DNA from: an uncultured Dyadobacter sp.
GTDB taxonomy: Bacteria > Bacteroidota > Bacteroidia > Cytophagales > Spirosomataceae
DNA length: 64,000 nt
NCBI RefSeq assembly: GCF_946482605.1
Contig: NZ_CAMLSE010000001.1
Span: forward strand, 602,148-666,147
Reading direction: 5' to 3'
This document shows positions 44,681 through 53,628 of this stretch, one piece after another. Within the stretch, counting starts at the first letter, position 1; every line of letters begins with the position of its first letter. A program made the position numbers and the translations under genes. Under the pieces are notes generated by a model. It was not told the DNA's origin. It searched no databases and worked only from the letters and a program-made list of their open reading frames with translations.

Positions 44681-45019
44681 ATGGATGAGTTCTTATTGAT
44701 ATTCCGCAGGGATTACAAAACAAAGGACGTACAACCTTCTCCCGGACAGTTGCAGGAGCATCTTCAGAAGTGGCAGTTGTGGTATGGGAAGCTGGCGGAA
44801 GAAGACCGCCTGGTCCGGCCCCAGACGCGCTGGGATGCCGAAGGCCGCGTCGTAGATCACCACAAAACCGTTCTGAACGGCCCTTATGCCGAGATCAAGG
44901 AGTCTATCGGCGGTGTGACGATCATTCGTGCGGCCAGCTACGAAGAAGCGACGGAAATAGCGAGCGCATCGCCTATCCTGGATTTGGGAGGAACGGTAGA
45001 AATCAGGAAAGCGATGTAG
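44681..45019 (+). CDS. YciI/DGPF-domain protein
   Basis: 112 residues. Ferredoxin-like fold of the YciI family: EFLLIFRRDYKTKD at the start, VVDHHKTVLNGPYAEIKESI in the middle (the family motif DGPF reads NGPY here) and IRAASYEEATEIASASPIL. YciI-like domains are small putative enzymes with a His-Asp pair. DGPF/YciI genes are the typical neighbours of ECF42 sigma factors, and one follows 66 bp downstream. It is therefore likely a target or partner of that sigma factor. Confidence 0.88.
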   Translation: MDEFLLIFRRDYKTKDVQPSPGQLQEHLQKWQLWYGKLAEEDRLVRPQTRWDAEGRVVDHHKTVLNGPYAEIKESIGGVTIIRAASYEEATEIASASPILDLGGTVEIRKAM

Positions 45020-45055
45020 GCACAGGGATCGCCCGGTTATTTTTTAATATTTTTA

Positions 45056-45082
45056 GAGCCCGGCAGTTCCGATGCCGGGCTC
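45056..45082 (+). promoter_or_regulatory. Perfect hairpin just before the ECF42 start codon
   Basis: GAGCCCGGCA (45056-45065) and TGCCGGGCTC (45073-45082) are perfect 10-bp arms with a 7-nt loop, ending 3 bp before the ATG at 45086. No T tract follows on the plus strand. It could weaken translation of the sigma factor or trim read-through from the YciI gene. Confidence 0.5.
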
Positions 45083-45085
45083 ATT

Positions 45086-46321
45086 ATGGAACAGAAGGAA
45101 CTTTTACCACATCTTTTCAGGACGGAATATCAGAAGCTCGTAGCGGTGCTCTGCTACCTTTTCGGCATCGAGCACGTAGAAATTGCCGAAGATATCGCCA
45201 GCGACACGTTTTTGGCTGCCGCTGAAACCTGGGGGATCAAGGGGATACCCGAGAACCCGGCTGCCTGGCTCTACACCGTGGCCAAAAACAAAACCAGGAA
45301 CCATCTTAAGCGCAATGCGATATTCGAGCAGAAGGTCGCTACCGAAATCCGGTACACGGCGGAGGAAGAGGAGGGGATCCAGATCGACATGTCGCCGAAA
45401 AACATTGCCGATAGCCAGCTGGCTATGATTTTCGCCGTATGCAGCCCCCTCATTCCCGATGATTCTCAGGTGGCACTCGCGCTGAACCTGCTCTGTGGTT
45501 TCGGGGTGCAGGAGATAGCCGATGCATTCCTGGTCAATAAAGAGGTCGTCTACAAGCGCGTCAGTCGTGCGAAGGAGAAACTTAAAGAAGGCAAGATCCG
45601 GATCGGTCAACCGAGCGTTGCCGAAATCGGTGAACGGCTCGAAACGGTTTTGACGACGCTCTACCTGTTGTATTCGGAAGGCTACTATTCCGTGTCGCAG
45701 AACACGACCGTGCGCAAGGAGCTTTGCGCGGAAGCCATGCGGCTCAATTTCCTGCTCGTTGAAAATGTGCTCACCGACAAGCCGGAAGTAAGTGCATTGC
45801 TGTCGCTGATGTGCTTCCATTCCTCCCGGTTTGAAGCGCGGACCAAGGGGAACGGCGAAATGATCCTGTATGAAGAACAGGACGAGACCGCGTGGAACCG
45901 GGAACTCATCGATCGGGGCGCCTATTATCTCGCCCGTGCTGCCACCGGCGACAAGCTGAGCAAGTACCATCTCGAAGCGGGCATTGCCTACTGGCATACG
46001 CACAAAGAAGATTCTACGGAAAAATGGCAAAGCATTCTGCAATTGTACGACGATTTGCTGGCGCTCGAATATTCACCGGTTGCCGCATTGAACCGCACCT
46101 TCGCGTTGGCAAAAGTAAAGGGGAAACAGGCGGCCATCGCCGAGGCCCAGCGGCTCGGTCTGACCGGAAATCACTTTTATTACTCGCTCCTCGGCAACCT
46201 GTACACGGATGTGGACGACGCGCAGGCGATTGCGCATTATGAGACCGCAGTGAAACTCGCGCATTCAGACTCGGACAAGGCAGTCATTTTCAGGAAGATC
46301 CGCGGACTACGGGAAAAGTAG
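45086..46321 (+). CDS. ECF42-type sigma factor with C-terminal TPR-like extension
   Basis: 411 residues, twice the length of ordinary ECF factors. Region 2 covers FRTEYQKLVAVLCYLFGIEH and EIAEDIASDTFLAAAETWG; region 4 includes VALALNLLCGFGVQEIADAF with VNKEVVYKRVSRAKEKLKEG. The C-terminal 220 residues (from LETVLTTLYLLYSEGYYS on) match the SnoaL-free DUF6596/TPR-like extension of ECF42 proteins, which replaces an anti-sigma factor and is needed for activity. No anti-sigma gene is adjacent; the YciI partner gene lies upstream, as is usual for the group. Confidence 0.9.
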   Translation: MEQKELLPHLFRTEYQKLVAVLCYLFGIEHVEIAEDIASDTFLAAAETWGIKGIPENPAAWLYTVAKNKTRNHLKRNAIFEQKVATEIRYTAEEEEGIQIDMSPKNIADSQLAMIFAVCSPLIPDDSQVALALNLLCGFGVQEIADAFLVNKEVVYKRVSRAKEKLKEGKIRIGQPSVAEIGERLETVLTTLYLLYSEGYYSVSQNTTVRKELCAEAMRLNFLLVENVLTDKPEVSALLSLMCFHSSRFEARTKGNGEMILYEEQDETAWNRELIDRGAYYLARAATGDKLSKYHLEAGIAYWHTHKEDSTEKWQSILQLYDDLLALEYSPVAALNRTFALAKVKGKQAAIAEAQRLGLTGNHFYYSLLGNLYTDVDDAQAIAHYETAVKLAHSDSDKAVIFRKIRGLREK

Positions 46322-46379
46322 CGAATAGGTAAATTTCTTATTTGCGTAATAAATTTTCGTTATAAGATCCAAATAATGG

Positions 46380-46387
46380 TATTTTTG
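46380..46387 (+). promoter_or_regulatory. -7 promoter box of the second ECF sigma gene
   Basis: TATTTTTG matches TAnnTTTG, with TTCG (one mismatch to TTTG) 20 bp upstream and the ATG 25 bp downstream. Confidence 0.5.
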
Positions 46388-46412
46388 CACATTAACGATT
46401 CAAGCAACATCA

Positions 46413-47015
46413 ATGGGCGCTATATCCTCGGATCATACCGGAAGGACCGACGACGCTGCACGCTGGCAGGCTTTCAAGCAGGGCGACAGGGTGGCTTTCG
46501 CGGGCCTGTACCAGGCGCACGTGCAGCACCTGATTCGCTACGGCTATAAGATCACCAGCAACCGGGGCCTTATTCAGGATTGTACCCAGGACCTTTTCGT
46601 GGAGCTCTGGGAAAGTCGCGAAAGCCTGACGGAAATTCGCTCCCTGCGGTTTTACTTGCTCAAATCCCTCCGTTACAAGATCGTAAGGCACCTTCGCTTC
46701 GAGCATGTCGACTTCGACGAAGGACAAATGGAAGCGGATGACGACCATTTCGAGAGCCGGACCGTAAAGGAGGAAACCGTGACCAGGCAGTCGCAACAGT
46801 TGGAAGCGGCTTTGGCGACACTGCCGAAACGCCAGCAGGAAGCCATTCATCTTCGTTTTTTCAATGACCTCAATAATGAAGAGGTCGCCCGCATCATGGG
46901 TGTCAACTACCAGTCGGCCTGCAAATTCATTTACTCCGGCCTGAAAACATTGCGCGAAATCATGCATTTATCGTCCATTATCCCGGTTTTGTTTTCTTTT
47001 TTCGCAGAATCCTGA
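46413..47015 (+). CDS. ECF RNA polymerase sigma factor (second SusCD locus)
   Basis: 200 residues. Region 2: DRVAFAGLYQAHVQHLIRYG and IQDCTQDLFVELWESRESL. Region 4: LATLPKRQQEAIHLRFFNDL with the helix-turn-helix NEEVARIMGVNYQSACKFIY. It heads an ECF-FecR-SusC-SusD series on the plus strand and should drive those genes once freed by the FecR protein. It lies only 91 bp after the unrelated ECF42 gene, but has its own -7 box. Confidence 0.93.
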   Translation: MGAISSDHTGRTDDAARWQAFKQGDRVAFAGLYQAHVQHLIRYGYKITSNRGLIQDCTQDLFVELWESRESLTEIRSLRFYLLKSLRYKIVRHLRFEHVDFDEGQMEADDDHFESRTVKEETVTRQSQQLEAALATLPKRQQEAIHLRFFNDLNNEEVARIMGVNYQSACKFIYSGLKTLREIMHLSSIIPVLFSFFAES

Positions 47016-47087
47016 AAATTTATCAAAAAAAATGGATTAAAACTGCCGGGTTTTGACACTGGATCTTATCAACCGAACTGATAGGAT

Positions 47088-48179
47088 ATGGCAGGGGATT
47101 TTGCCGATTTTGAAATTGAGGATTTTGCATTTGATGAAACCTTTCAGCACTGGGTCCTGAAAACGGACGCGGTGCATGAAGCATTCTGGGACCATTACCT
47201 GGCAAACCATCCGGTACAAACCGATAAAATACTGGCTGCCAGGACTCTGGTGCTGGACCTGCATGCCGATGACGAAAAAGATCGGGATGAGGCGCTGGCA
47301 CAGGATATATGGGAGCACGTCGAGCACCGGACCCGACCGGTTCGTATCGGTATCTGGCGACGACTCTCCGCCTGGCATGTGGCGGCTTCGCTGCTGCTGA
47401 TCGCCGCCGCGCTCGGAACCTGGCTCTGGAAGTCGGAAACTGCACGGCAGCTGACGACGATCAGTGTGAACGGAGCCGACGGGACGCCTTTAAGGGAGGA
47501 AGTCAACAAAGCATCGGCTGTGCGACGGATACGGCTCGACGACGGCAGTGTCGTGAGTTTGGGAAAGGACAGCAAGCTGGTATATCCCGAAAAATTCGCG
47601 GCCAGGGAGCGGGTGGTGCAACTGATCGGAGAGGCATTCTTCGAGGTAAAGCGTGATACCGGACGGCCCTTCCTGATCTATGCCAATGAAACCGTTACCA
47701 AGGTGCTGGGCACCAGCTTCCGTATAGAGGCGTACGTTAGTGCTCCGAAGGTAATCGTGTCCGTCGTGACAGGCAAGGTGTCGGTGTTCGGTAAAAAGGA
47801 CTATGAGGAAAATCCCCGGAACCCACACCTCACGGGCGTGGTCCTGACTGCCAATCAGCAGGCCGAATTCTCACGGGAGGAACTGCATTTCAGTAAAACG
47901 CTGGTGGATAGGCCGGTAATTGTGGAAACGGCGGGACGAAATGCATTCGAGTTCGATAATACGCCCCTGCCGGATGTGTTCCGGGCGCTGGAAGAGGCTT
48001 ACGGTGTTGAGATACTCTTCGATCCGGAGCTCGTTAAAGGCCGTTCACTGAAAGTAAGTCTCGAAGACGAATCCTTGTATGAAAAACTGGATGTGATCTG
48101 TAAAACGATGGGTATGTCGTATCAAATCGTCGATGCCCGTATTCTCATTGAAAAACAGGATGTTGAAAATAGTTTGTAA
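47088..48179 (+). CDS. FecR-family anti-sigma factor (DUF4974)
   Basis: 363 residues. Cytoplasmic part 1-95, one membrane segment near 100 (WHVAASLLLIAAALGTWLW), FecR domain (RIRLDDGSVVSLGKDSKLVY, EAFFEVKRDTGRPFLIYANE, TKVLGTSFRIEAY at about 205) and the C-terminal DUF4974 domain (LPDVFRALEEAYGVEILFDP). It relays ligand binding at the SusC transporter to the sigma factor encoded 72 bp upstream. The following 161-bp gap before susC carries an antisense terminator. Confidence 0.93.
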   Translation: MAGDFADFEIEDFAFDETFQHWVLKTDAVHEAFWDHYLANHPVQTDKILAARTLVLDLHADDEKDRDEALAQDIWEHVEHRTRPVRIGIWRRLSAWHVAASLLLIAAALGTWLWKSETARQLTTISVNGADGTPLREEVNKASAVRRIRLDDGSVVSLGKDSKLVYPEKFAARERVVQLIGEAFFEVKRDTGRPFLIYANETVTKVLGTSFRIEAYVSAPKVIVSVVTGKVSVFGKKDYEENPRNPHLTGVVLTANQQAEFSREELHFSKTLVDRPVIVETAGRNAFEFDNTPLPDVFRALEEAYGVEILFDPELVKGRSLKVSLEDESLYEKLDVICKTMGMSYQIVDARILIEKQDVENSL

Positions 48180-48220
48180 ACCCTAAAACCCAATTACCGC
48201 ATGACATAGGACATTAAATT

Positions 48221-48252
48221 AAAAAAGCCGGCAATGCGGATGCATAGCCGGC
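48221..48252 (-). terminator. Intrinsic terminator oriented against the second SusCD locus
   Basis: Minus strand reads GCCGGC-T-ATGC, 4-nt loop, GCAT-T-GCCGGC, then TTTTTT. No minus-strand protein gene ends here, so it implies an antisense transcript in the FecR-susC gap. Confidence 0.75.
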
Positions 48253-48341
48253 CTGACGCTGGTTCCCAGGACATCTGTGGCAAGAGCAGGGAACCGGTTT
48301 TGCAAAAATCTTTTCGGGAAATCACAAAACGATCAAAGGTA
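48221..48341 (-). ncRNA. Candidate cis-antisense sRNA over the susC start and leader (locus 2)
   Basis: On the minus strand, TACCTTTG (48341-48334) matches the -7 consensus TAnnTTTG and overlaps the first base of the susC ATG, the same relation as in locus 1. Further on, minus-strand transcription meets a stem with GCCGGC plus GCAT arms (48252-48227, one mismatch) followed by six T, a strong intrinsic terminator. A start near 48328 would give about 108 nt, with a second stem-loop formed by GGTTCCC and GGGAACC (48261-48267, 48289-48295). No -33 TTTG is seen. Prediction only. Confidence 0.55.
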
Positions 48342-51300
48342 TGAAAAAACATCGACTGCCTGTCGAGATCATGATAGCTATGGTTAAATTCTCCTGTTTT
48401 CATCTTTTTCTGATCATGCTGACCTTCGGGGTCAGCGTGGCAGGTGATGGCTTCGCGCAGGAAATGCTCACACGTCCGGTGACTGTGACGCTCGTGAACC
48501 AGGACGTCAGGACCGCCCTGGCGCGGATCGAGAAATCGGCCCGGGTAAAGTTCAGCTACGAACCCGCATTGCTTCAACGGAGCGGGAATATCAGCCTCAC
48601 GGCGCACCACGAGCCGTTGGCTTCGGTGCTCGATAAGCTGCTGAGACCATTGGGACTCCATTACAATGCGTCCGGAAAATACATTATCCTGACCCGCGAC
48701 CCCGATCAGGGATCACGCAGGCCAGCGGAGCAGCCGGGCGTAGTCGAGAAATTGATTACCGGCACAGTAACCGACGAAAGTGGTGCGGCACTCCCCGGGG
48801 TCAGTATCCTAGTCAAAGGAACACAGACCGGTACCACGTCCCAGGGAGACGGGACATTCTCCATTGAAGCCGGAAACGGATCTCCGGCGCTGATCTTTTC
48901 ATTTGTGGGGTACGTGCCGCAGGAAATCGTGATCGGGAACCGGACGGTCATCGATGTTGCGCTGAAAGTCGATACAAAAGCACTGGAAGAAGTGGTCGTC
49001 GTGGGATATGGGACCCAGAAGCGCTCCGACCTGACGGGTTCGGTGTCGACCGTGAAGGCCAATGATATCAAGAATCTGCCCGTGCGGAGCGTCAACGAAG
49101 CATTGCAGGGCAGGGCGGCCGGGGTGCAGATCACCCGTAACGACGGTTCGCCGGGTGCGAACTCCGATATCATCATCCGCGGCGCGGGATCGATCGGCGG
49201 CATGTCGCCGCTTTACATTGTCGACGGAATCCGGATGTCGGCTGGTAACAACTTCAACTTGCAGGATGTGGAATCCATTGAGATCCTGAAAGACGCCAGC
49301 GCTGCCGCCATTTACGGAGCGCAGGCGGCGGGAGGTGTTGTGCTGGTGACGACCAAAAGGGGCACATCCATGGATAAGATGAGTGTTAATCTCAATGCTT
49401 ACTACGGTGTAAGAAAGCCTGTTAATTTGTATAAATTATTGAATACCAATGATTACCATAAAGCCAAGACCGCATTTGGCGTCGCGACGGCCGGCTGGGG
49501 CGATCCGGCCGCATTACCGGACAATGACTGGACCGACGCGCTCTTTACCAATGGCGTAGAGCAAAGCTATTCCCTGGACCTGTCGGGCGCTTCGGCAAAA
49601 AGCAATTACTACATATCGGCGAATTACCAGAAAGAAGGCGGCACAATCATCGATAACTGGTTCAAACGATATGGGTTACGCACCAATTCCGATTACAAGA
49701 TCAATTCGAAGCTCAAAGTCGGGGAGACGATGTATGCCTGGATGACGGAGATGAACCCGACCGTGAGCGCGACCTACCCATTTCGCTCAGCTCCCGTGGT
49801 GCGCATTTACGATCCCTCGAATGCCTATGGCGGCTGGGCCAAAACGGGCAGCTTTTTTGGCGGACCGAACCTGGTAGGGCAGGAGTACCAGAATCACATG
49901 TCGAACCAGACCTATGCGGTGGAAGGCAATGTGTATGCCGACTGGCAGATTCTTCCCGAGCTCAGTTTTCGGGCTACATTTGGGGCGTCGGTTTACAATG
50001 CTAAGAACCTGAAATTTACGGAGGCTTTCGATTTTGGTATCGTCGCTAACCGCATTGCATTTCTCGGACGGGATATCAACAACCAGCGGAACCTGACTTC
50101 CAATTTTGTGCTGACGTATGCCAAAACGTTCGGCCGGCATGAATTGAAGGCATTGGCTGGTTATGAAGCCTATAAATCGGATCTGAGTACGTTGCACGGA
50201 GAAGCGCAGGGTTTTCCTTATGTGACTTATAACCTGGGATTAACCACCAATCCGGGCAGTTATGTGACCAATGGCGCGGAATTGCCGCAGACCCGTTTGC
50301 TCTCTCAATTCGGCCGTCTGAATTACACTTATTCGGGTAAATACCTGCTCACAGCCACTGTACGACGCGACGGTTCCGACCGTTTCGGGCCGGCTAACAA
50401 GTGGGGCGTGTTCCCGTCTGCATCGGTCGGCTGGAAACTGAATGAGGAGGCGTTTGTAAGGGATAATCTTACTTATCTCTCGAACCTGAAACTGCGTGCA
50501 AGCTACGGCAAGCTGGGAAGTACGAGCAATATCCCGCAATACACCTACCAATCGTCCTATGGCGGTGCGGGCGGTACCAATGCAATGGGCCTCTTTGACG
50601 GCTCGCGCTCGAAAGGCTACGCGCTGACGGCCCAGCTCGTCAATGAAAATATCAAATGGGAATCGGTATTGCAGACAGACATCGGGCTGGATGTGGGGCT
50701 ATTGAAAAACGCACTGAACATCACGGTCGACTGGTACAGCCGCCAGACCCAGGGCATGATCTACCAGGTGCCTGTTGCGCCTACGGCCGGTTTTGGCAAC
50801 ACATCGGTATATACCAACATTGGTCAGATGAGCAACAAGGGACTGGAACTGACAGCGGATTACCGGGGCCGGAAGGGCGACTTTACCTATTCCGTCGCCG
50901 CTAATGCCTCATTTAACCGTAACCTGGTGAAGCAGCTCGACGGCAACAACAACAATCCGATCAGCGATGGTGCCGCGGGCAACGACCTGGACGGCAATGC
51001 CGGACGCACACAGATCGGTAACCCGATGAGCCAGTTCTACGGTTACCAGGTGGACGGTATCTTCCAGAGCGACGCGGAGGTGTCGGCTGCGAACGAACGG
51101 GCGCAGCAGTCGGCGGGTTCGGCTGGCATTTACTATCAAAACGCGGGTACGGCAGCGGGAGACCTGCGTTTCAGGGATGTCAACAACGATGGCCGTATCA
51201 CCACGCTCGACAAAACGTTTATCGGAAACCCCTGGCCGAAAATTACATATGGCCTGACGCTGAACCTGGGGTGGAAAGGGCTCGAACTGACGGCATTGCT

Positions 51301-51766
51301 GCAAGGGATTCAGGGGGTGGACGTGTATAACGGTAACAAGTACTATACCGAATATTTTTACGGGGACTACACTTCCACCCGCGACATCTTCAATGCTTCG
51401 TTTTTTAATGGAAACGGCCTCACGGACCAGCCGAGGGTTGGGGCTGCGAACGCGAATGGCACATTCGCCCGCGACCCGAACTCCAACTATGGCCGTATTT
51501 CGAGCTACTTTGTAGAGGATGGTTCATTTCTGAAACTTCGTAACCTTCAGATCGGCTATACTTTGCCGTCGCATTTGCTGAAACCCCTTCATATGCAGGG
51601 TTTACGGATTTACGCGCAGGGGCAGAACCTGTTCACGATCACGAAATATTCGGGGCTCGATCCCGAGGTGCTCGGGCGCAATGGCACCACCGCGAGGGGA
51701 ATCGACACCATTTTCTCTTATCCCCGATCCATGCTGCTTTCCATGGGCCTGAATCTCAGTTTCTAA
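48341..51766 (+). CDS. SusC/RagA family TonB-linked outer membrane transporter with STN domain
   Basis: 1141 residues. Signal region ending GDGFAQEM, STN domain (about 45-125; QDVRTALARIEKSARVKFSY), CarboxypepD_reg-like domain (LPGVSILVKGTQTGTTSQGD), the SusC signature EEVVVVGYGTQKRSDLTGSV, plug with IIIRGAGSIGGMSPLYIVDG, then the beta barrel ending MGLNLSF. It imports an unknown glycan or nutrient with TonB energy and, through the STN domain, signals to the FecR protein. Start at 48341 (MKKHRL) sits on an antisense -7 box. SusD follows after 15 bp. Confidence 0.95.
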   Translation: MKKHRLPVEIMIAMVKFSCFHLFLIMLTFGVSVAGDGFAQEMLTRPVTVTLVNQDVRTALARIEKSARVKFSYEPALLQRSGNISLTAHHEPLASVLDKLLRPLGLHYNASGKYIILTRDPDQGSRRPAEQPGVVEKLITGTVTDESGAALPGVSILVKGTQTGTTSQGDGTFSIEAGNGSPALIFSFVGYVPQEIVIGNRTVIDVALKVDTKALEEVVVVGYGTQKRSDLTGSVSTVKANDIKNLPVRSVNEALQGRAAGVQITRNDGSPGANSDIIIRGAGSIGGMSPLYIVDGIRMSAGNNFNLQDVESIEILKDASAAAIYGAQAAGGVVLVTTKRGTSMDKMSVNLNAYYGVRKPVNLYKLLNTNDYHKAKTAFGVATAGWGDPAALPDNDWTDALFTNGVEQSYSLDLSGASAKSNYYISANYQKEGGTIIDNWFKRYGLRTNSDYKINSKLKVGETMYAWMTEMNPTVSATYPFRSAPVVRIYDPSNAYGGWAKTGSFFGGPNLVGQEYQNHMSNQTYAVEGNVYADWQILPELSFRATFGASVYNAKNLKFTEAFDFGIVANRIAFLGRDINNQRNLTSNFVLTYAKTFGRHELKALAGYEAYKSDLSTLHGEAQGFPYVTYNLGLTTNPGSYVTNGAELPQTRLLSQFGRLNYTYSGKYLLTATVRRDGSDRFGPANKWGVFPSASVGWKLNEEAFVRDNLTYLSNLKLRASYGKLGSTSNIPQYTYQSSYGGAGGTNAMGLFDGSRSKGYALTAQLVNENIKWESVLQTDIGLDVGLLKNALNITVDWYSRQTQGMIYQVPVAPTAGFGNTSVYTNIGQMSNKGLELTADYRGRKGDFTYSVAANASFNRNLVKQLDGNNNNPISDGAAGNDLDGNAGRTQIGNPMSQFYGYQVDGIFQSDAEVSAANERAQQSAGSAGIYYQNAGTAAGDLRFRDVNNDGRITTLDKTFIGNPWPKITYGLTLNLGWKGLELTALLQGIQGVDVYNGNKYYTEYFYGDYTSTRDIFNASFFNGNGLTDQPRVGAANANGTFARDPNSNYGRISSYFVEDGSFLKLRNLQIGYTLPSHLLKPLHMQGLRIYAQGQNLFTITKYSGLDPEVLGRNGTTARGIDTIFSYPRSMLLSMGLNLSF

Positions 51767-51781
51767 CATCCAAACAGACGA

Positions 51782-53515
51782 ATGATGAAAATATGCATAA
51801 AACTGTCGTTGCTGGCTTTGCTGGCCGTTGCGGCGGCATGTAAGCAAAGCTTTGTAGATGTGGAAAACCCGACCGCGATTGCCACGTCAGCGTATCCGGA
51901 CAAAGTTTCGGACCTGGAACAGCTGCTGACGGGCGCTTACGCGACCCAGCACGCCGCGGGTACATTCGGCCGTGCGATGGGCCCGTACAACACGCACCTG
52001 TGGGACCACACCAGCGATCTCAGCTGGCAGGGATCGCCCAACTGGATCCAGATGGCCCAGAACAATGCGCTTCCCAGTGATAACTTCCTTTTGCAAACCT
52101 GGCCCGACCTCTGGCGGGGTGTGCAGCGTTGCAATACTTTGCTCGCCGGGGCCGAAAAGCTGAGCGCCACCGCATCCGATAGCGATAAAGCAGCCATTTC
52201 GCTCATCAAGGGGCAGGCATTCTTCCTGCGTGCCTGGTACTATTTCTATCTCACGACATTTTGGGGGGAAGGATTCATCGTGGATGGTGCCAATGGGGAC
52301 AAAATGGGTGTGCCGATTCAGGAAACGGTGGCCAATGACCTGTCCAAAACGCAGGTGTCCCGCTCGACCGTTCGTGCGTGCTGGGACTTTATCATCGGTG
52401 ACCTGAAAAAAGCGGAAGCACTGCTGGCCGGGAAGAAATGGACTGCGGCTGTCGACAGGCACAAAGTCGATGAGTGGGGTGTGAAGGGATTCCTGGGTAA
52501 AGCTTATGTGTACACGCAGGATTGGGCTAATGCCAAAACATCGCTCTCCAATGTGATTAACGGAAGTGGGAAATCGCTGGTCCCCTTCGATGTGTACAAG
52601 ACGATGTTCAACGGACAGAACGAATTCAACTCGGAATCACTTTTTGAGCTGAACCTGAATGTCGACATGAGTTTCGCTGGCGCGACCGATCTTTCGATGG
52701 GTTCGATGATGGGTACTTTGATATCACCTTCTTACGTGGGACCGACCGGCATGCCCATTGCTTCGGCCTGGTCGAATGTATTTCCGCATGCGAAGAACAT
52801 CGAACGGTTTGGCTTCGATGAAGGGCATTACTTCAAGGCTGGCACGACCTCGCCTAATATTTCGAATGTAGACCAGTCCTACATTACCAAATCCATTGCC
52901 GCCAGGACGAACAAAACGGTGGACCCACGACTATGGGTGGCCTGCCTGCAACCTTATGTGGATTCCATGGTCGTAAGCGGTGCTAAAAGGCCGGTTTCGC
53001 ATTTTCTGGATATCAATGAGCTGGATATGGAGGCATGGAGTTTCAGGAAATACATTAATCTCAACGGCACGGAACTGGAAATCAACAGGGCCAACGGGAG
53101 CAATATTCTCTGGCTGAGGCTTGCGGACATTTACTTGCTGTACGCCGAAACGCTCGCCCGTACCGGTGACAATGCCACCGCTTTGGAATACATCAATAAG
53201 GTGAAGCGCCGCGCTTACAGCTTCCCGGTCGATAAACCTTCCGCCATCGACTACAAGAGCCTGAGCGACGCCACCAGCGCATCCGATAATGTGTTGAAAA
53301 ATGATCCGCTCAAATATGAACGCTGGGCCGAATTTTTCGGGGAGTTCAACTGGTGGTTTGATGTATGCCGGTGGAAAATAGGGGACCGGGAGGCGACCTA
53401 CTATCAGAAGGTGCGGGGAGGTCCCATCCAATGGGCGCCAACCGACTATGCACAGCCGATACCGGTCACGGAAATGACTTCCAATGTCAATATGCGGCAA
53501 AACCCGGGCTACTGA
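51782..53515 (+). CDS. SusD/RagB family glycan-binding lipoprotein
   Basis: 577 residues. Lipoprotein signal with Cys20 (VAAACKQSF), then FVDVENPTAIATSAYPDKVS, and SusD helices including KGQAFFLRAWYYFYLTTFWG and VSRSTVRACWDFIIGDLKKA. RLADIYLLYAETLARTGDNA and YERWAEFFGEFNWWFDVCRW are family hallmarks. It is the outer-membrane ligand-binding partner of the SusC protein encoded 15 bp upstream. No hydrolase is in this locus, so the ligand may not be a polymer. A strong terminator closes the operon 9 bp after the stop. Confidence 0.95.
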   Translation: MMKICIKLSLLALLAVAAACKQSFVDVENPTAIATSAYPDKVSDLEQLLTGAYATQHAAGTFGRAMGPYNTHLWDHTSDLSWQGSPNWIQMAQNNALPSDNFLLQTWPDLWRGVQRCNTLLAGAEKLSATASDSDKAAISLIKGQAFFLRAWYYFYLTTFWGEGFIVDGANGDKMGVPIQETVANDLSKTQVSRSTVRACWDFIIGDLKKAEALLAGKKWTAAVDRHKVDEWGVKGFLGKAYVYTQDWANAKTSLSNVINGSGKSLVPFDVYKTMFNGQNEFNSESLFELNLNVDMSFAGATDLSMGSMMGTLISPSYVGPTGMPIASAWSNVFPHAKNIERFGFDEGHYFKAGTTSPNISNVDQSYITKSIAARTNKTVDPRLWVACLQPYVDSMVVSGAKRPVSHFLDINELDMEAWSFRKYINLNGTELEINRANGSNILWLRLADIYLLYAETLARTGDNATALEYINKVKRRAYSFPVDKPSAIDYKSLSDATSASDNVLKNDPLKYERWAEFFGEFNWWFDVCRWKIGDREATYYQKVRGGPIQWAPTDYAQPIPVTEMTSNVNMRQNPGY

Positions 53516-53523
53516 TGCCTGGT

Positions 53524-53555
53524 ACGGGGCCTTCGTTGGAAGGCCCCGTTTTTTT
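53524..53555 (+). terminator. Terminator of the second SusCD operon
   Basis: CGGGGCCTT and AAGGCCCCG are perfect 9-bp arms around a 6-nt loop, preceded by A and followed by seven T. Very strong intrinsic terminator. Confidence 0.92.
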
Positions 53556-53628
53556 ACCGATAATGCATGCAGGGAACGGTCGCGCAGGATGAATAGTTTT
53601 TATATTAGCCGACTCTAACCGCATCGAA

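Noticed and set aside
45104..46042. 312-codon open frame on the minus strand
   Set aside because: Shadow of the ECF42 gene; no recognisable domain.
48194..48661. 155-codon minus-strand frame over the susC start
   Set aside because: No protein features. The antisense terminator inside it is better explained by a short non-coding RNA.
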